A stretch of 64,000 nt of DNA from Chloroflexota bacterium (GCA_026706485.1 JAPOYR010000004.1:248001-312000), one strand, 5' to 3'. Positions 48,629 to 57,620 are shown, numbered from the stretch's first letter. Translations and numbers: made by a program. The notes: generated by a model not told the origin, from the sequence alone.

Positions 48629-49096
48629 CTAAGCGCGGCGGCGCGCGATGTGTCGGTCATGGCTATCCAGAATGATGGTGACGGGCCCTTCATTGACCAG
48701 CTCGACGTCCATGGCGGCCCCGAACTCGCCGTGGCTCACGGGCACGCCCAGCGCCTCCAGGGCGGCGCCAAACTCCTGCACCAACGGCTCGGCGATGGCC
48801 GGCGCGGCCGCGCCGGTGAAGCTGGGGCGCCGGCCCTTGCGCGTTTCGGCAATCAGGGTGAACTGCGATACCACCAGCACGGCCCCCGCCGTATCCAGCA
48901 CGGATCGATTCATGCGCCGGTCCGCGTCCGGCATGATGCGCAAATTGGCGACCTTTTCCGCCAGATAGCGCACGTCGTCGGTACCGTCGCCCTCCGCCGC
49001 GCCGACCAACGCCAGGAATCCCGGACCAATGGCCGCCACCTCGCGGCCGCCCACGGACACGCGGGCTCGCGAGACTCGTTGGATGACGACGCGCAT
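48629..49096 (-). CDS. dtd: D-aminoacyl-tRNA deacylase
   Basis: 155-residue proofreading enzyme that removes D-amino acids wrongly attached to tRNA. Family signatures are MRVVIQRVSRARVSVGG at the N-terminus, VSQFTLIAETRKGRRPSFTGAA in the centre (SQFTL substrate site) and NEGPVTIILDS near the end. It lies 12 bp after the FmdB-like gene and 30 bp before hisD. Confidence 0.96.
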   Translation of the reverse strand: MRVVIQRVSRARVSVGGREVAAIGPGFLALVGAAEGDGTDDVRYLAEKVANLRIMPDADRRMNRSVLDTAGAVLVVSQFTLIAETRKGRRPSFTGAAAPAIAEPLVQEFGAALEALGVPVSHGEFGAAMDVELVNEGPVTIILDSHDRHIARRRA

Positions 49097-49108
49097 GGGG
49101 ATCGCGCC

Positions 49109-49477
49109 TCAATCGGACGCGGCGCCCTTCGCCGGCTCGGCCTTCGCGTCGGACTTGGCCACCGCCGTCTCCTTCGCAGGCGCTTCTTTGGTCGCGCCAT
49201 CCTTGGCCGGCTTGTCCGCGCTGTCCGCTTTGTCCTTGCCGGCGTCACCTGACTCGGCGGGCGCTTTTCCATCGTCCTTGAACTTGTTCTTTTCGTCGCT
49301 GGAGCGGCTGTCGGTGGCGTACCAGCCCTCGCCCTTGAAGATGATGCCGGCCGCGTGAAAGACCTTGCGCAAACGGCCCTGACACTCCGGACATTGGGTT
49401 GCCGGCTCGTCGCTGAACTTCTGCACCAGGTCGAAGTTGTGGCCGCACGCGGTGCATTCGTATTCGTAGGTCGGCAC
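49109..49477 (-). CDS. FmdB-family zinc ribbon protein with charged tail
   Basis: 122-residue protein. The N-terminal zinc ribbon has C8-x2-C11 and C29-x2-C32 in the FmdB pattern (PTYEYECTACGHNF, then QCPECQGRLRKVF). The remaining about 70 residues are a low-complexity Lys/Ala/Glu/Asp tail (KDDGKAPAESGDAGKD). GTG at 49477 was chosen because AAGGAG lies 9 nt upstream and the domain starts there. FmdB proteins are regulators of unknown detail, and the tail is probably disordered. A near-perfect -10 box lies about 70 bp upstream. Confidence 0.85.
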   Translation of the reverse strand: MPTYEYECTACGHNFDLVQKFSDEPATQCPECQGRLRKVFHAAGIIFKGEGWYATDSRSSDEKNKFKDDGKAPAESGDAGKDKADSADKPAKDGATKEAPAKETAVAKSDAKAEPAKGAASD

Positions 49478-49543
49478 GCGGCGGGGCTCCTTGAGGAAAG
49501 CTTGGGCCGCCATGGGTTGCCGGCATGCGGCGGCGCAAGCGGG

Positions 49544-49549
49544 ATTATA
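49544..49549 (-). promoter_or_regulatory. Consensus -10 box for the fmdB-dtd-his-nadK-recN transcript
   Basis: On the minus strand the sequence is TATAAT, about 70 bp before the FmdB start codon. No good -35 hexamer was found at 16-18 bp spacing. It would give a leader of roughly 60 nt. Confidence 0.45.
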
Positions 49550-49748
49550 CGAACGCGCCGGATTGTCCCAGCGATCCTCGGCATCTTCCGGTAAACGCCG
49601 CGGCATATTGACGGGGACCATCGGGACCGACCGAGCCCGCCGCCCGCCGTCCCGATGCCCGCCGCGATTGGCGCGTTTCGCACCGATCGCTGGAGAGGGC
49701 GGGTGCTAGGATTGGCCGCCAGGGGAAAGCCGTCGCGGGTCGGTGCAT

Positions 49749-50084
49749 ATGCGGTGTCCAGAGTGCAGCCATCAGAACACCGAGGGCGCCTGGCTGTGCA
49801 TCAACTGCGGCGAAAAGCTGCCTCGTCCCGAGACAGCCGAAGCCGACCTGAGCTCTGAGACGGCCACTCCCGACGAGTCCGGCCGCTTCGCGCCAAAGAT
49901 CAGCGAGAATTTGCGCCGATTGCGCGAGCAGACGGAGCGCGAGCGCGCCGCGTCGGAGCCTCGCGCGCGCAAGTCCGCGCCGAGTACGCCGTCGACCACC
50001 TTGCTGGGATTGCCGCTGACCGTGTGGGCCGCCGTGGCGATCCTTCTCATCGCCTTCGTCATCGTCGTCTCGAACCTGCAGTAG
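49749..50084 (+). CDS. Zinc ribbon protein with C-terminal membrane anchor
   Basis: 111-residue protein. An N-terminal zinc ribbon with C3-x2-C6 and C17-x2-C20 (MRCPECSHQNTEGAWLCINCGEKL) is followed by a charged low-complexity linker and a single C-terminal hydrophobic helix (LTVWAAVAILLIAFVIVVS) ending the protein, so the zinc ribbon should face the cytoplasm. ATG at 49749 or GTG at 49743 are both possible. It lies directly before a MidA-like methyltransferase gene. Confidence 0.7.
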   Translation: MRCPECSHQNTEGAWLCINCGEKLPRPETAEADLSSETATPDESGRFAPKISENLRRLREQTERERAASEPRARKSAPSTPSTTLLGLPLTVWAAVAILLIAFVIVVSNLQ

Positions 50085-51223
50085 CGTCCCGCAGCCCCCT
50101 TTTCGAGTCACTTCGCCGGCGCATCGCCGCCGACGGCCCGATTTCGTTCGCCGACTTCATGGCGTCGGCCCTCTACGACGAGCGCCACGGCTTCTATAGC
50201 CGCGTGCCGTCCCGAGCCGGCGACTACTTCACCAGCGTCACCGTGCACCCGCAGCTCTTCGGCATGCTCCTGGCGCGGCACCTCGACGACGTGTGGACGG
50301 CGCTTGGGGCACCTCGACCATTCCGGGTGGTCGAGCTTGGCTGCGGGAGTGGCGCGCTCGCCTGCCAAATCGCGTCGGCCGCCCAGGAGCGCCCTTGGCG
50401 TGAGCACCTGGCCTACGTCGGCGTCGAGCGCTCCGCGCCAGCGCGGGCTCGGGCCCGGAAGCAGGCGCCAACAGCCGCGTTCGTGCCGTCGTTGGACGCA
50501 ATCGACGCCGGCCCGGCCGCCGCAATTCTCAGCAACGAGCTCTTCGACGCCCTGCCCGTGCGGCTGCTGCAACGCAACGGCGGCGATTGGGTCGAGCTGC
50601 GGGTGGGCCTGAGCGACGATCTCCCGGCCCTCGAGCCGTCTGCGGCGGATGTCGAAGCCAAGGCCTATGCGCGGCGCTACGGCCAGGACGTTCCCGACGG
50701 CGGAATCATTGAGATGCGCGAGGGAGTGGCCGAGATTTACGCCAACGTCCGTCGCATCGCCCGCCGCTGGGTCATGACCGGCATCGACTACGGCGGCCTC
50801 GCGGCCGAGGTTCACGGTCCGCGCTTCAGCCAGGGCACGCTGCTGGCCTACCGCCAACACCGCGCCTCGGACGACGTGCTGGCCGATCCGGGTTCCTCCG
50901 ACCTGACGGCGCACGTAAACTTCTCCGAACTCATCGACGTTGGAGCGGACGCCGGTGCGACGGCGGCGCGCTTGAGCACGCAGGGAGATTTCCTGACGGC
51001 ACTGGGAATCGGCGAGCACTTGCCGGCGGTGCAGCGCCGTCCAAATCTTTCGGTCGCGGACTATACGCGTGAGCGGGAAGCCGTGTTTCAACTCGTTTCC
51101 CCCACGGACCTGGGAAGATTTCGTGTGCTGGTGCAGGCTCGCGATGCAGTGATCGACCGTTTGCGCGGACTGCCGCCAACTGCGGCCGCGCCACAGCCCG
51201 ACACCGGGAAGGACGACGGATGA
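50024..51223 (+). CDS. SAM-dependent methyltransferase, MidA/NDUFAF7 family
   Basis: 399-residue protein at the longest start. The family N-terminus LRRRIAADGPISFADFMASALYDERHGFY, the stretch GDYFTSVTVHPQLFGMLLARHL and the SAM-binding EL(G)CGSGALA are clear. Family members include mitochondrial NDUFAF7, an arginine methyltransferase of complex I. The start is odd: no ATG, GTG or TTG lies in frame between GTG at 50024 (61 bp inside the previous gene) and ATG at 50159, yet homology begins near 50105. The end overlaps the next gene by 4 bp (ATGA). Confidence 0.85.
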   Translation: MGRRGDPSHRLRHRRLEPAVASRSPLFESLRRRIAADGPISFADFMASALYDERHGFYSRVPSRAGDYFTSVTVHPQLFGMLLARHLDDVWTALGAPRPFRVVELGCGSGALACQIASAAQERPWREHLAYVGVERSAPARARARKQAPTAAFVPSLDAIDAGPAAAILSNELFDALPVRLLQRNGGDWVELRVGLSDDLPALEPSAADVEAKAYARRYGQDVPDGGIIEMREGVAEIYANVRRIARRWVMTGIDYGGLAAEVHGPRFSQGTLLAYRQHRASDDVLADPGSSDLTAHVNFSELIDVGADAGATAARLSTQGDFLTALGIGEHLPAVQRRPNLSVADYTREREAVFQLVSPTDLGRFRVLVQARDAVIDRLRGLPPTAAAPQPDTGKDDG

Positions 51224-52635
51224 CGACACGGACCGAAACGGACCCCCTGGGCGATCTGGAGGTTCCCGCCGGCGCGCTCTACGGCGTGCAGACGCAGCGC
51301 GCGGTTGAGAACTTCGATATCAGCGGCATCGGACCGCACCCGGCATTCATTTGGGCGACGGTGGTGGTGAAGAAGGCCGCGGCCATCGCCCACCGACGCA
51401 CCGGCCGGCTGGAGGCGAATCTGGCGGACGCGATCGTGCAGGCGGCGGATGAGGTGCTGACGGACGGGCTGCACCAGGACCAGTTTGTCGTGGACGTCTT
51501 CCAGGCCGGGGCCGGCACCTCGCACAACATGAACGCCAACGAGCTGCTCGCTAACCGCGCCAACGAGCTCCTGGGCGGCGAGCGCGGCGCTTATGCGCCC
51601 GTGCACCCCAACGACCACGTGAACATGGCCCAATCGACCAACGACATCATTCCCACGGCCATCGCCCTTGCGGCGCTGAAGCTGTTGCAGGATCTGTATG
51701 TGTCACTGGACGGCCTGGCGGACGCGTTCGAGGAGAAGGCCCGCGACTGGGACGGGATCGTGAAGTCGGGCCGCACGCACTTGCAGGACGCGACGCCGGT
51801 GCGATTGGGCCAGGAGTTTGGGGCCTACGCGGAGGCCATCCGACGCGATGCGGCGTTCATCCGCGACGCCGAAGCCCAGGTGCAGGAATTGAGCCTCGGC
51901 GGCACCGCCGTCGGCAGCGGCTTGAACGCCGAGCCCGAATACCAGGTCGAAGTCATCGACGTCATTGCCGAGGTCACGGGGCTCGACGTGCGCCGTGCCG
52001 AGAACCTCTTCTACTCGATGCAGAGCATGGCGCGGTTCGCCATGCTGTCCGGGGCGCTGCGCGCGCTGGCCATCGACCTGAGTCGCATCGCCAATGATTT
52101 CCGGCTGCTGGCGTCGGGTCCCCGCACCGGCATCTCCGAGCTGCGGCTGCCCGCGCTCCAGCCGGGGTCGTCGATCATGCCCGGCAAGGTCAATCCGGTC
52201 ATGGCCGAGTGCCTGAACATGGTCTGCTTCCACGTGTTCGGCAACGACGCCGCCGTCCAATGGGCCGCCGAAGCCGGGCAGCTCGAGCTCAACGTGATGA
52301 TGCCCTGCATCGCCTACAACCTCTGCCAGTCCATCGAGGTCCTGACGAACGTGACGCGGGCGTTCGACACCCGCGCCGTCCGCGGGTTGGAGGTGGACGA
52401 CCGGATGCTGCGCTACTGGCTGGAGCGGAACACCATGCTGGCGACCGCGCTCGCGCCGCGCATCGGCTATGCGGCCGCCGCCGAGATCGCCAAGGAGGCC
52501 GTCGCCACGGGCGAGGGCGTGCCGGAGGTCGCGGCGCGGCTGACCGACATCCCACCCGATGAACTTGCCGAAGCGCTGGACCCCACGCCCATGACCGAGG
52601 CCGGCGTGCGCGCGGGCGGCGGTGGAGGCGGCTAA
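51220..52635 (+). CDS. Aspartase/fumarase superfamily lyase, probably aspartate ammonia-lyase
   Basis: 471-residue lyase. The superfamily signature GSSIMPGKVNP is at residues 316-326, and other conserved parts are QFVVDVFQAGAGTSHNMNANELLANRA and VHPNDHVNMAQSTNDIIPTA. The N-terminal ALYGVQTQRAVENFDISG and VMAECLNMVCFHVFGND favour aspartase over class II fumarase, but fumarase cannot be excluded. A run of glycines ends the protein. The ATG overlaps the methyltransferase gene by 4 bp. Confidence 0.85.
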   Translation: MTTRTETDPLGDLEVPAGALYGVQTQRAVENFDISGIGPHPAFIWATVVVKKAAAIAHRRTGRLEANLADAIVQAADEVLTDGLHQDQFVVDVFQAGAGTSHNMNANELLANRANELLGGERGAYAPVHPNDHVNMAQSTNDIIPTAIALAALKLLQDLYVSLDGLADAFEEKARDWDGIVKSGRTHLQDATPVRLGQEFGAYAEAIRRDAAFIRDAEAQVQELSLGGTAVGSGLNAEPEYQVEVIDVIAEVTGLDVRRAENLFYSMQSMARFAMLSGALRALAIDLSRIANDFRLLASGPRTGISELRLPALQPGSSIMPGKVNPVMAECLNMVCFHVFGNDAAVQWAAEAGQLELNVMMPCIAYNLCQSIEVLTNVTRAFDTRAVRGLEVDDRMLRYWLERNTMLATALAPRIGYAAAAEIAKEAVATGEGVPEVAARLTDIPPDELAEALDPTPMTEAGVRAGGGGGG

Positions 52636-52904
52636 CAGCCGTCCGCCACGCCGATCGGCAATCGCTCGCCGCGGACAAGGTGGCCCCGCGCGCCGAGTGG
52701 GATCGGTCCGTATGCAGGCGATCCCCGAAAATCATTCGAAAAATTGTCGCGGCGAACGCCGCATCCCGTGGTACTGTTTGCGCAGTGTCGGGTTCCGCGT
52801 GGAACCTGCAACGTTGGATTCTTGGCTGCGACCGCGGAGTGTGCGGCGGGCAAGGTTGGCGGATCAGGCGAGCGTCGCATGAGTTCCGCGGAAGGTTTAG
52901 CTGG

Positions 52905-53246
52905 ATGAATATCTTTGTGGGCAATCTGCCCTTCGTGACCACCGATGACGAGCTTCATGAGCTCTTCGCACGATACGGCGAGATCACCCGAGCCACGGTG
53001 ATCAAGGACCGCGTGACCGGAAAGTCACGCGGTTTTGGCTTCGTCGAGATGATGGACGACGAGATGGCTCGTCAGGCGATCGAGGCCCTCAACGGCTCCG
53101 ACCTGATGGGTCGCGCGCTGACCGTCAACGAGGCGCGCCCGCGCGAGTCTCGCCCGCGTAGTGGTGGTGGCGGCTACGGCGGCGGTGGCGGTGGCTACGG
53201 CGGCGGTGGTGGCGGCTACGGCGGCGGCGGAGGCGGACGCTACTAG
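52905..53246 (+). CDS. RNA-binding protein with one RRM and Gly-Tyr tail
   Basis: 113-residue protein. RNP2 is IFVGNL (3-8) and RNP1 is KSRGFGFV (40-47), the two core motifs of an RNA-recognition motif. The tail repeats GGGGGGY blocks, encoded by near-identical GGC/GGT repeats. Such proteins occur in cyanobacteria and some other bacteria, where they are linked to cold or RNA chaperoning. ATG at 52905 is preceded by GGAAGG at long spacing. The 269-bp space upstream has no clear signal. Confidence 0.9.
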   Translation: MNIFVGNLPFVTTDDELHELFARYGEITRATVIKDRVTGKSRGFGFVEMMDDEMARQAIEALNGSDLMGRALTVNEARPRESRPRSGGGGYGGGGGGYGGGGGGYGGGGGGRY

Positions 53247-53283
53247 ACCGCTCGCGTCCGGCGCGGCGCGGTCAGCTCCGCGT

Positions 53284-54393
53284 CTAACTCTCCAGAATCT
53301 CTCGCAGGCTCGCAGCGACGATCGCGAGATCGTCTTCGCTGAGTGTGTTCGTCTGGAACGCGAGTTCCACGCCTTCGACACGCGCCCAGATCGGCGGGTG
53401 ACATTCGCTGAGGGCCGTGGCGACGCTTTCGGCCGTGTGCGCGCCACCCGAGTCGAACGTGACCGCGGCCCGTCCCATGTCCGTGTCCACTCGCACCGTC
53501 ATTCCCGGCGCGCCGGCGAGCTGCTCGACCAGGGCGTGGGCGCGCGCGTTGCTGGCGTCGCGGACGGCTTCGTAACCGCCACTGCGCCACTCCCGCAGTG
53601 CCTCGATCACGGCGACGGCTTCCGCGCGATCCAGCTTGAAGCCGCGGCCAAATGCGTTGCCGCCGTGCAGCTCGAAGCCGATGAAGCCCTGCAACGCCGC
53701 CGCGCGGATCAGATCGCGGCGGCCGCACAGCAAGCCGGTGGAATTCGGCGCGCCGAAGTACTTCGCCCCAAAGCCGATCAGGTCGGCGCCGGTGCTCACG
53801 ACCTCATTCATCATCTGCGGAGGGTTGACGCTGCCGGCGGCGTCCACGATCACCGGAATGCCCCGCGCGTGCGCCATCGGGATGGCGTCGGACAGGAGCA
53901 CGCTGCCGCCCCGTCCGTCATACGACGCTACGAAGAACGCCGCCGCCGTGTCGTCCGTGAGCGAAGCCTCGAAGTCCCGCGGCTCGACCACCACCAGCTG
54001 CGCCCCCGCCACACTCGGCATGCGGTCGTACTCATTGCGCTGGGGTGACTGGATAACGACCTTGTTGCGCATGCCGGTCGTGTCGGGAAGCTGGGCGATG
54101 AGCTCCTGGTCGTCGCCGGCCATGCACGCGGCGGTGCCGAGCGCCATGGCCGCGGCGCAACCGGAGGTCGGGTAGGCCGCTTCGCAGCCCAGGATCTCTG
54201 CCGCCAACTCGCCCACGCGCGTCAGCAGGGCGTCCAAATCGACGAATGACGCGTTGGCGGATTCCATGGCCGCCAGCACGCGCGGAGAAAGCCGCGACCC
54301 ACCCAGCACCGTCTGATTGCCGCGGGCGTTGACCACCCGCTCCAGCCCCAATTCGGCATAAACGTCGGCTGTCACAGAGTCGTTGGGCGTCAT
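53284..54393 (-). CDS. SelA-like PLP-dependent protein
   Basis: 369-residue fold-type I PLP protein resembling L-seryl-tRNA(Sec) selenium transferase and DgaE-type enzymes. PLP lysine is probably K211 in GFGAKYFGAPNSTGLLCGRRDL, with D184 in VIVDAAGSVNPP. It is smaller than true SelA and lacks its N-terminal domain. No selenocysteine insertion gene is nearby, so a catabolic amino-acid or aldolase-like reaction is more likely. ATG at 54393 was chosen because the alignable protein starts with MTPNDSVTADVY, and the longer frame is the antisense of the next gene. Confidence 0.82.
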   Translation of the reverse strand: MTPNDSVTADVYAELGLERVVNARGNQTVLGGSRLSPRVLAAMESANASFVDLDALLTRVGELAAEILGCEAAYPTSGCAAAMALGTAACMAGDDQELIAQLPDTTGMRNKVVIQSPQRNEYDRMPSVAGAQLVVVEPRDFEASLTDDTAAAFFVASYDGRGGSVLLSDAIPMAHARGIPVIVDAAGSVNPPQMMNEVVSTGADLIGFGAKYFGAPNSTGLLCGRRDLIRAAALQGFIGFELHGGNAFGRGFKLDRAEAVAVIEALREWRSGGYEAVRDASNARAHALVEQLAGAPGMTVRVDTDMGRAAVTFDSGGAHTAESVATALSECHPPIWARVEGVELAFQTNTLSEDDLAIVAASLREILES

Positions 54394-54516
54394 GGTGGCT
54401 CGATTCGAGTGGTGCGTCGGCCACCGGCGATGGTAGGCGATTGCGGGGCGGCGTGACACCGCGCGCCGGACGGCGGAACATGGGCAACCACCAGTTGCGG
54501 ACAGGAAGGTTGAGCC

Positions 54517-56082
54517 ATGCCGACGCCTTCCGGCGGCAGACCGGCCGTGCGGTCGATGGGCGGCATGGTGGCGTCGGCGCAGCCGCTGGCCACCATCGCC
54601 GGCGTGCGGATGCTCATGACCGGCGGCAACGCCTTCGACGCGGCCGTGGCGACGGCGGCGGCGCTGGGCGTGGCGGAGCCCTATATGTCCGGCCTCGCCG
54701 GCATGGGCGTGGCCTGCTGCTACGTGGCCCGCGAGCGGCGCGTGCGCGCGCTCGACTTCGTGCCGCCGGTGCCGCGCCGCCTCGAGACGGACGCCCGGCG
54801 CGGGAAAGACCTGGCAAACGCCGCCCAGACGGCGGGCACGCCCGGCAACCTGGCCGGATGGTGGGAGTTGCTGAGCCGTTACGGCAGCAAGTCGCCCGCG
54901 GAGGTGCTGCAGCCCGCCATCGAGCTCGCGCGCGAGGGCTATCCGCTCTCGCCATTCGCCATCGAGTTCCTGGAGGTTTGCATCGAGCGCCACGCGGCCC
55001 AAACCGAGTGGCTGGACGTGTTCACGCCGGATCGCGTCGTGCCACCTGCCGGCTCGGTGCTGCGGCAACCCGACCTGGCGGCAACGCTGGAGCAAATCGC
55101 CGTCGACGGACCGGGCGCCCTCTACGACGGCCCGCTCGGTGCGGCGCTGGCGCGCCACGTGCAATCGAAGGGCGGATGGATCGGCGCGGACGACCTGCGC
55201 GAGGTTCAGCCCCGCTGGACCGAGCCGTTGGCCGCCCCATTCAGGGGCGCCCAGTTGCACACGCCGCCGCCGACCAGCGAGGGCATCCAGATGCTGCTCA
55301 CGCTGCGAATCCTCGAAGACGATTTGCAAGCCGACGACGAGCCGTCATACCTGGACGCGCTGGTGCGGGCGATCCGGGTGGCCGCAACGGCCCGAATCCG
55401 GCACACGAATGCGCCGCGCGACGAGCTCATGGATTTGCTCACCGACGCCGCCGTGGCGCGCACTCGCGCCGAAGCCGTCACTGCCCGTTCAAGCCGGACC
55501 AGCAACCGGGGCGAGATCCACCCGCCGCAGCACACCACGGCGCTGGCAACCGGCGACGCGCACGGAAACCTGGTCTGCCTGACGCAGAGCCTGGGCGGCA
55601 AGTTCGGCTCGGGCCTCGTGGTGCCGGGCACGGGCATCGTCTTGAACAACCTGCTGGATTGGGGCGACCGCGACCCGACCAGCCCCAACCATTTGTCCGG
55701 CGGCCGGCCGCTATCCCTGCCCCTCGCGCCAACGATCGTCACTCGAGGGGGCGAGCCGCGGTTGGCCCTTGGCACCCCGGGCAGCTACACGATCTGCCAG
55801 GCGCAGGCCCAAGTGCTGGTCGGCATGCTGGCCGGTGGCCTGGACGTGCAGTCGGCGATCGAGGCGACACGCCTGCACGCGCACGACGGCGATCTGGTCA
55901 CGATCGAATCCCGTGCCAGGCCGGCTGTGGTCGAGGCGCTGCGCGGGCGCGGTCACCGCATGGAAACGGTCGAGACGTTCGACCAGGCCATGGGCGGCAT
56001 GCAAGGCGTCGCGCGGTCCGCGGCCGGGTGGCTGGAAGGTGGCGCCGACCCGCGGCGCGAGGGCTACGCCCTCGGCGTGTGA
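54517..56082 (+). CDS. Gamma-glutamyltranspeptidase family protein
   Basis: 521-residue Ntn-hydrolase. MVASAQPLATIAGVRMLMTGGNAFDAAVA is the classical large-subunit start, and cleavage should occur before T340 in PPQHTTALATGD, giving an N-terminal threonine nucleophile. GTPGNLAGW and KFGSGLVVPGTGIVLNN are also family-like. No signal peptide is seen, so it is probably cytoplasmic, unlike enteric enzymes. AGGAAGG lies before the ATG. It diverges from the SelA-like gene across 123 bp and converges with the DUF3500 gene. Confidence 0.93.
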   Translation: MPTPSGGRPAVRSMGGMVASAQPLATIAGVRMLMTGGNAFDAAVATAAALGVAEPYMSGLAGMGVACCYVARERRVRALDFVPPVPRRLETDARRGKDLANAAQTAGTPGNLAGWWELLSRYGSKSPAEVLQPAIELAREGYPLSPFAIEFLEVCIERHAAQTEWLDVFTPDRVVPPAGSVLRQPDLAATLEQIAVDGPGALYDGPLGAALARHVQSKGGWIGADDLREVQPRWTEPLAAPFRGAQLHTPPPTSEGIQMLLTLRILEDDLQADDEPSYLDALVRAIRVAATARIRHTNAPRDELMDLLTDAAVARTRAEAVTARSSRTSNRGEIHPPQHTTALATGDAHGNLVCLTQSLGGKFGSGLVVPGTGIVLNNLLDWGDRDPTSPNHLSGGRPLSLPLAPTIVTRGGEPRLALGTPGSYTICQAQAQVLVGMLAGGLDVQSAIEATRLHAHDGDLVTIESRARPAVVEALRGRGHRMETVETFDQAMGGMQGVARSAAGWLEGGADPRREGYALGV

Positions 56083-56085
56083 GCC

Positions 56086-57093
56086 CTACCCGTGGTGGTG
56101 GGCGGACTCGGCGTAGTGCTCGGCCAGCACGTCGCCGCCGAAGTCGTTGGTGAAGTCGCGCCACACCGAGTGAACGTGGTTCGCGCCGTCCTGGGTGTTG
56201 TCGTATTCGATCAGAAAGGTTGACCCAACCACGGCGTAGTAGTGGCCGTGTCCCCGCTCCTGGGGGCCGGCCCAGGCGAATGTGACGGCGTCCAGGCCGG
56301 CGCCTTCGATGTCGCGCCAGGCGTTGGCGGCCATCTCGCCGGCCGAGCGGTCGACGTAGTGCCGGATGAGGCGCACGAGCTGCTCGCGCGGCGCCTGGGC
56401 CATGTCGCCCAGGGCAAGACCTTGGGGCGCCATGCCGGGCTGGATCGCCCGATAGTTCTTGGTGAGGATGTCGTCGGGCGCCTGCGGATCGACCACGGCG
56501 ATGCGGCGCTGGTCGGGCGTGAGCTGCTCGAGCAGGCCGCGCGCCAGGTCCTCTTCCGCCGACAAAATGCGCAGGCCCTTCTCTGGCCCGTGACGCACCT
56601 CGGCCGGATTGGCGCCGAAGAACAGCGGCACGCACGCCAGATGCGCTTCCGCCACCACGGTGATGTGGGTCAGGAGGTGATGGCCGCACACGCGCCAGGA
56701 CCAGCGGTCGTCGCCGGGTTGGCCGAACACGCTGAGGTGGTATTCCTCCGGATCGCGGAGCCACCGCACGGATAGGCCCTGCAGGCGCTCCCACTCGTCG
56801 AGGATGGTCTCCAGCGCCATGATCTGCTGGGCTTGGCGCCAGCCGCGCGGGCTCAGCCCCGTGGCCACCAGGTCCAGGGCCGCGGCCCGCTGATCGGGCT
56901 GCATGGCATTGAGCGATAGGCCGTTCCTCGGCACAGGCGTGTAGTGCCAGACAAAGCGCTCGTCCCCGACGAACGGAAACATGGCCTCCGCCCGTTGCGA
57001 AGCGTCGAGCGATTCCAGGAATCCCCGCGCCGCCGCCGTCATCGCCGACGCCGCCTGCGGCGCGTACGACGTCACGGCGGCCGCCGCCGTCAT
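56086..57093 (-). CDS. DUF3500 domain protein at the end of the rib operon
   Basis: 335-residue protein of the DUF3500 family. Typical segments are FPFVGDERFVWHYTPVPRNGLSL, ATGLSPRGWRQAQQIMALE, WSWRVCGHHLLTHITV and DNTQDGANHVHSVWRD. The function of the family is not established. The many conserved histidines suggest a metal or hydrolase role. ATG at 57093 overlaps the ribH stop (ATGA), so it is translationally coupled to the riboflavin operon. No signal peptide is visible. Confidence 0.85.
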   Translation of the reverse strand: MTAAAAVTSYAPQAASAMTAAARGFLESLDASQRAEAMFPFVGDERFVWHYTPVPRNGLSLNAMQPDQRAAALDLVATGLSPRGWRQAQQIMALETILDEWERLQGLSVRWLRDPEEYHLSVFGQPGDDRWSWRVCGHHLLTHITVVAEAHLACVPLFFGANPAEVRHGPEKGLRILSAEEDLARGLLEQLTPDQRRIAVVDPQAPDDILTKNYRAIQPGMAPQGLALGDMAQAPREQLVRLIRHYVDRSAGEMAANAWRDIEGAGLDAVTFAWAGPQERGHGHYYAVVGSTFLIEYDNTQDGANHVHSVWRDFTNDFGGDVLAEHYAESAHHHG

Positions 57094-57620
57094 AGCTCGG
57101 CGGCGGGAACCACCGGACGGCCCTGGCGAACCTCGGCCAGCACGCGCGCCATTTCGATGGCGGCAAGTGCTGCGTCGCCGCCGCGATTGCCGGCACGCGA
57201 TCCGCTGCGGTCCACGGCCTGCGCCAGCGTCTCGGCGGTCACGACGCCGTAAATCACGGGCGTTCCGGTATCCAGCGCGGCGCGGGCGATGCCCCGGGCC
57301 GATTCCTGGGCCACGTGGTCGTAGTGGGTGGTCTCGCCGCGAATGATGCACCCCAGGCACACCACGACGTCCACGTCGCGCGAGGCGATGAGCTCGCGCG
57401 CCGTAATCGGCAGCTCCATGGCCCCCGGCACCCACGCGACGATCACGTCCTCGTCGGCCACGCCGTGCCGTCGCAGCTCACGTTGGCAGGCGCGGAGCAG
57501 GTGCGAGGTGAAGAACTCGTTGAATCGGGCGGCGACGATGCCCACCGAAAGCCCCGCACCGTCCATGAGCGGCTCGATGACTTCGCCGTCGGTCAGCGCC
57601 GGGTCGTGATCAGACGCCAT
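57090..57620 (-). CDS. ribH: 6,7-dimethyl-8-ribityllumazine synthase
   Basis: 176-residue enzyme forming lumazine from the pyrimidinedione and dihydroxybutanone phosphate. Conserved parts are IVAARFNEFFTSHLL, WVPGAMELPITARELI and GCIIRGETTHYDHV (with the catalytic His in THYDHV). A C-terminal AGNRGGDAALAAIEMA helix completes the fold. It starts 11 bp inside the ribBA gene and overlaps the DUF3500 gene. Confidence 0.96.
   Translation of the reverse strand: MASDHDPALTDGEVIEPLMDGAGLSVGIVAARFNEFFTSHLLRACQRELRRHGVADEDVIVAWVPGAMELPITARELIASRDVDVVVCLGCIIRGETTHYDHVAQESARGIARAALDTGTPVIYGVVTAETLAQAVDRSGSRAGNRGGDAALAAIEMARVLAEVRQGRPVVPAAEL

Noticed and set aside
53247-53283. Possible terminator hairpin between the RRM gene and the SelA-like gene
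   Set aside because: Stem GACCGC/GCGGTC has a long loop and no T run on either strand.
54441-56153. Plus-strand frame of 570 codons overlapping the transpeptidase gene
   Set aside because: Arg/Gly/Ala-rich shadow frame; the adjacent frame has the full gamma-glutamyltranspeptidase pattern.
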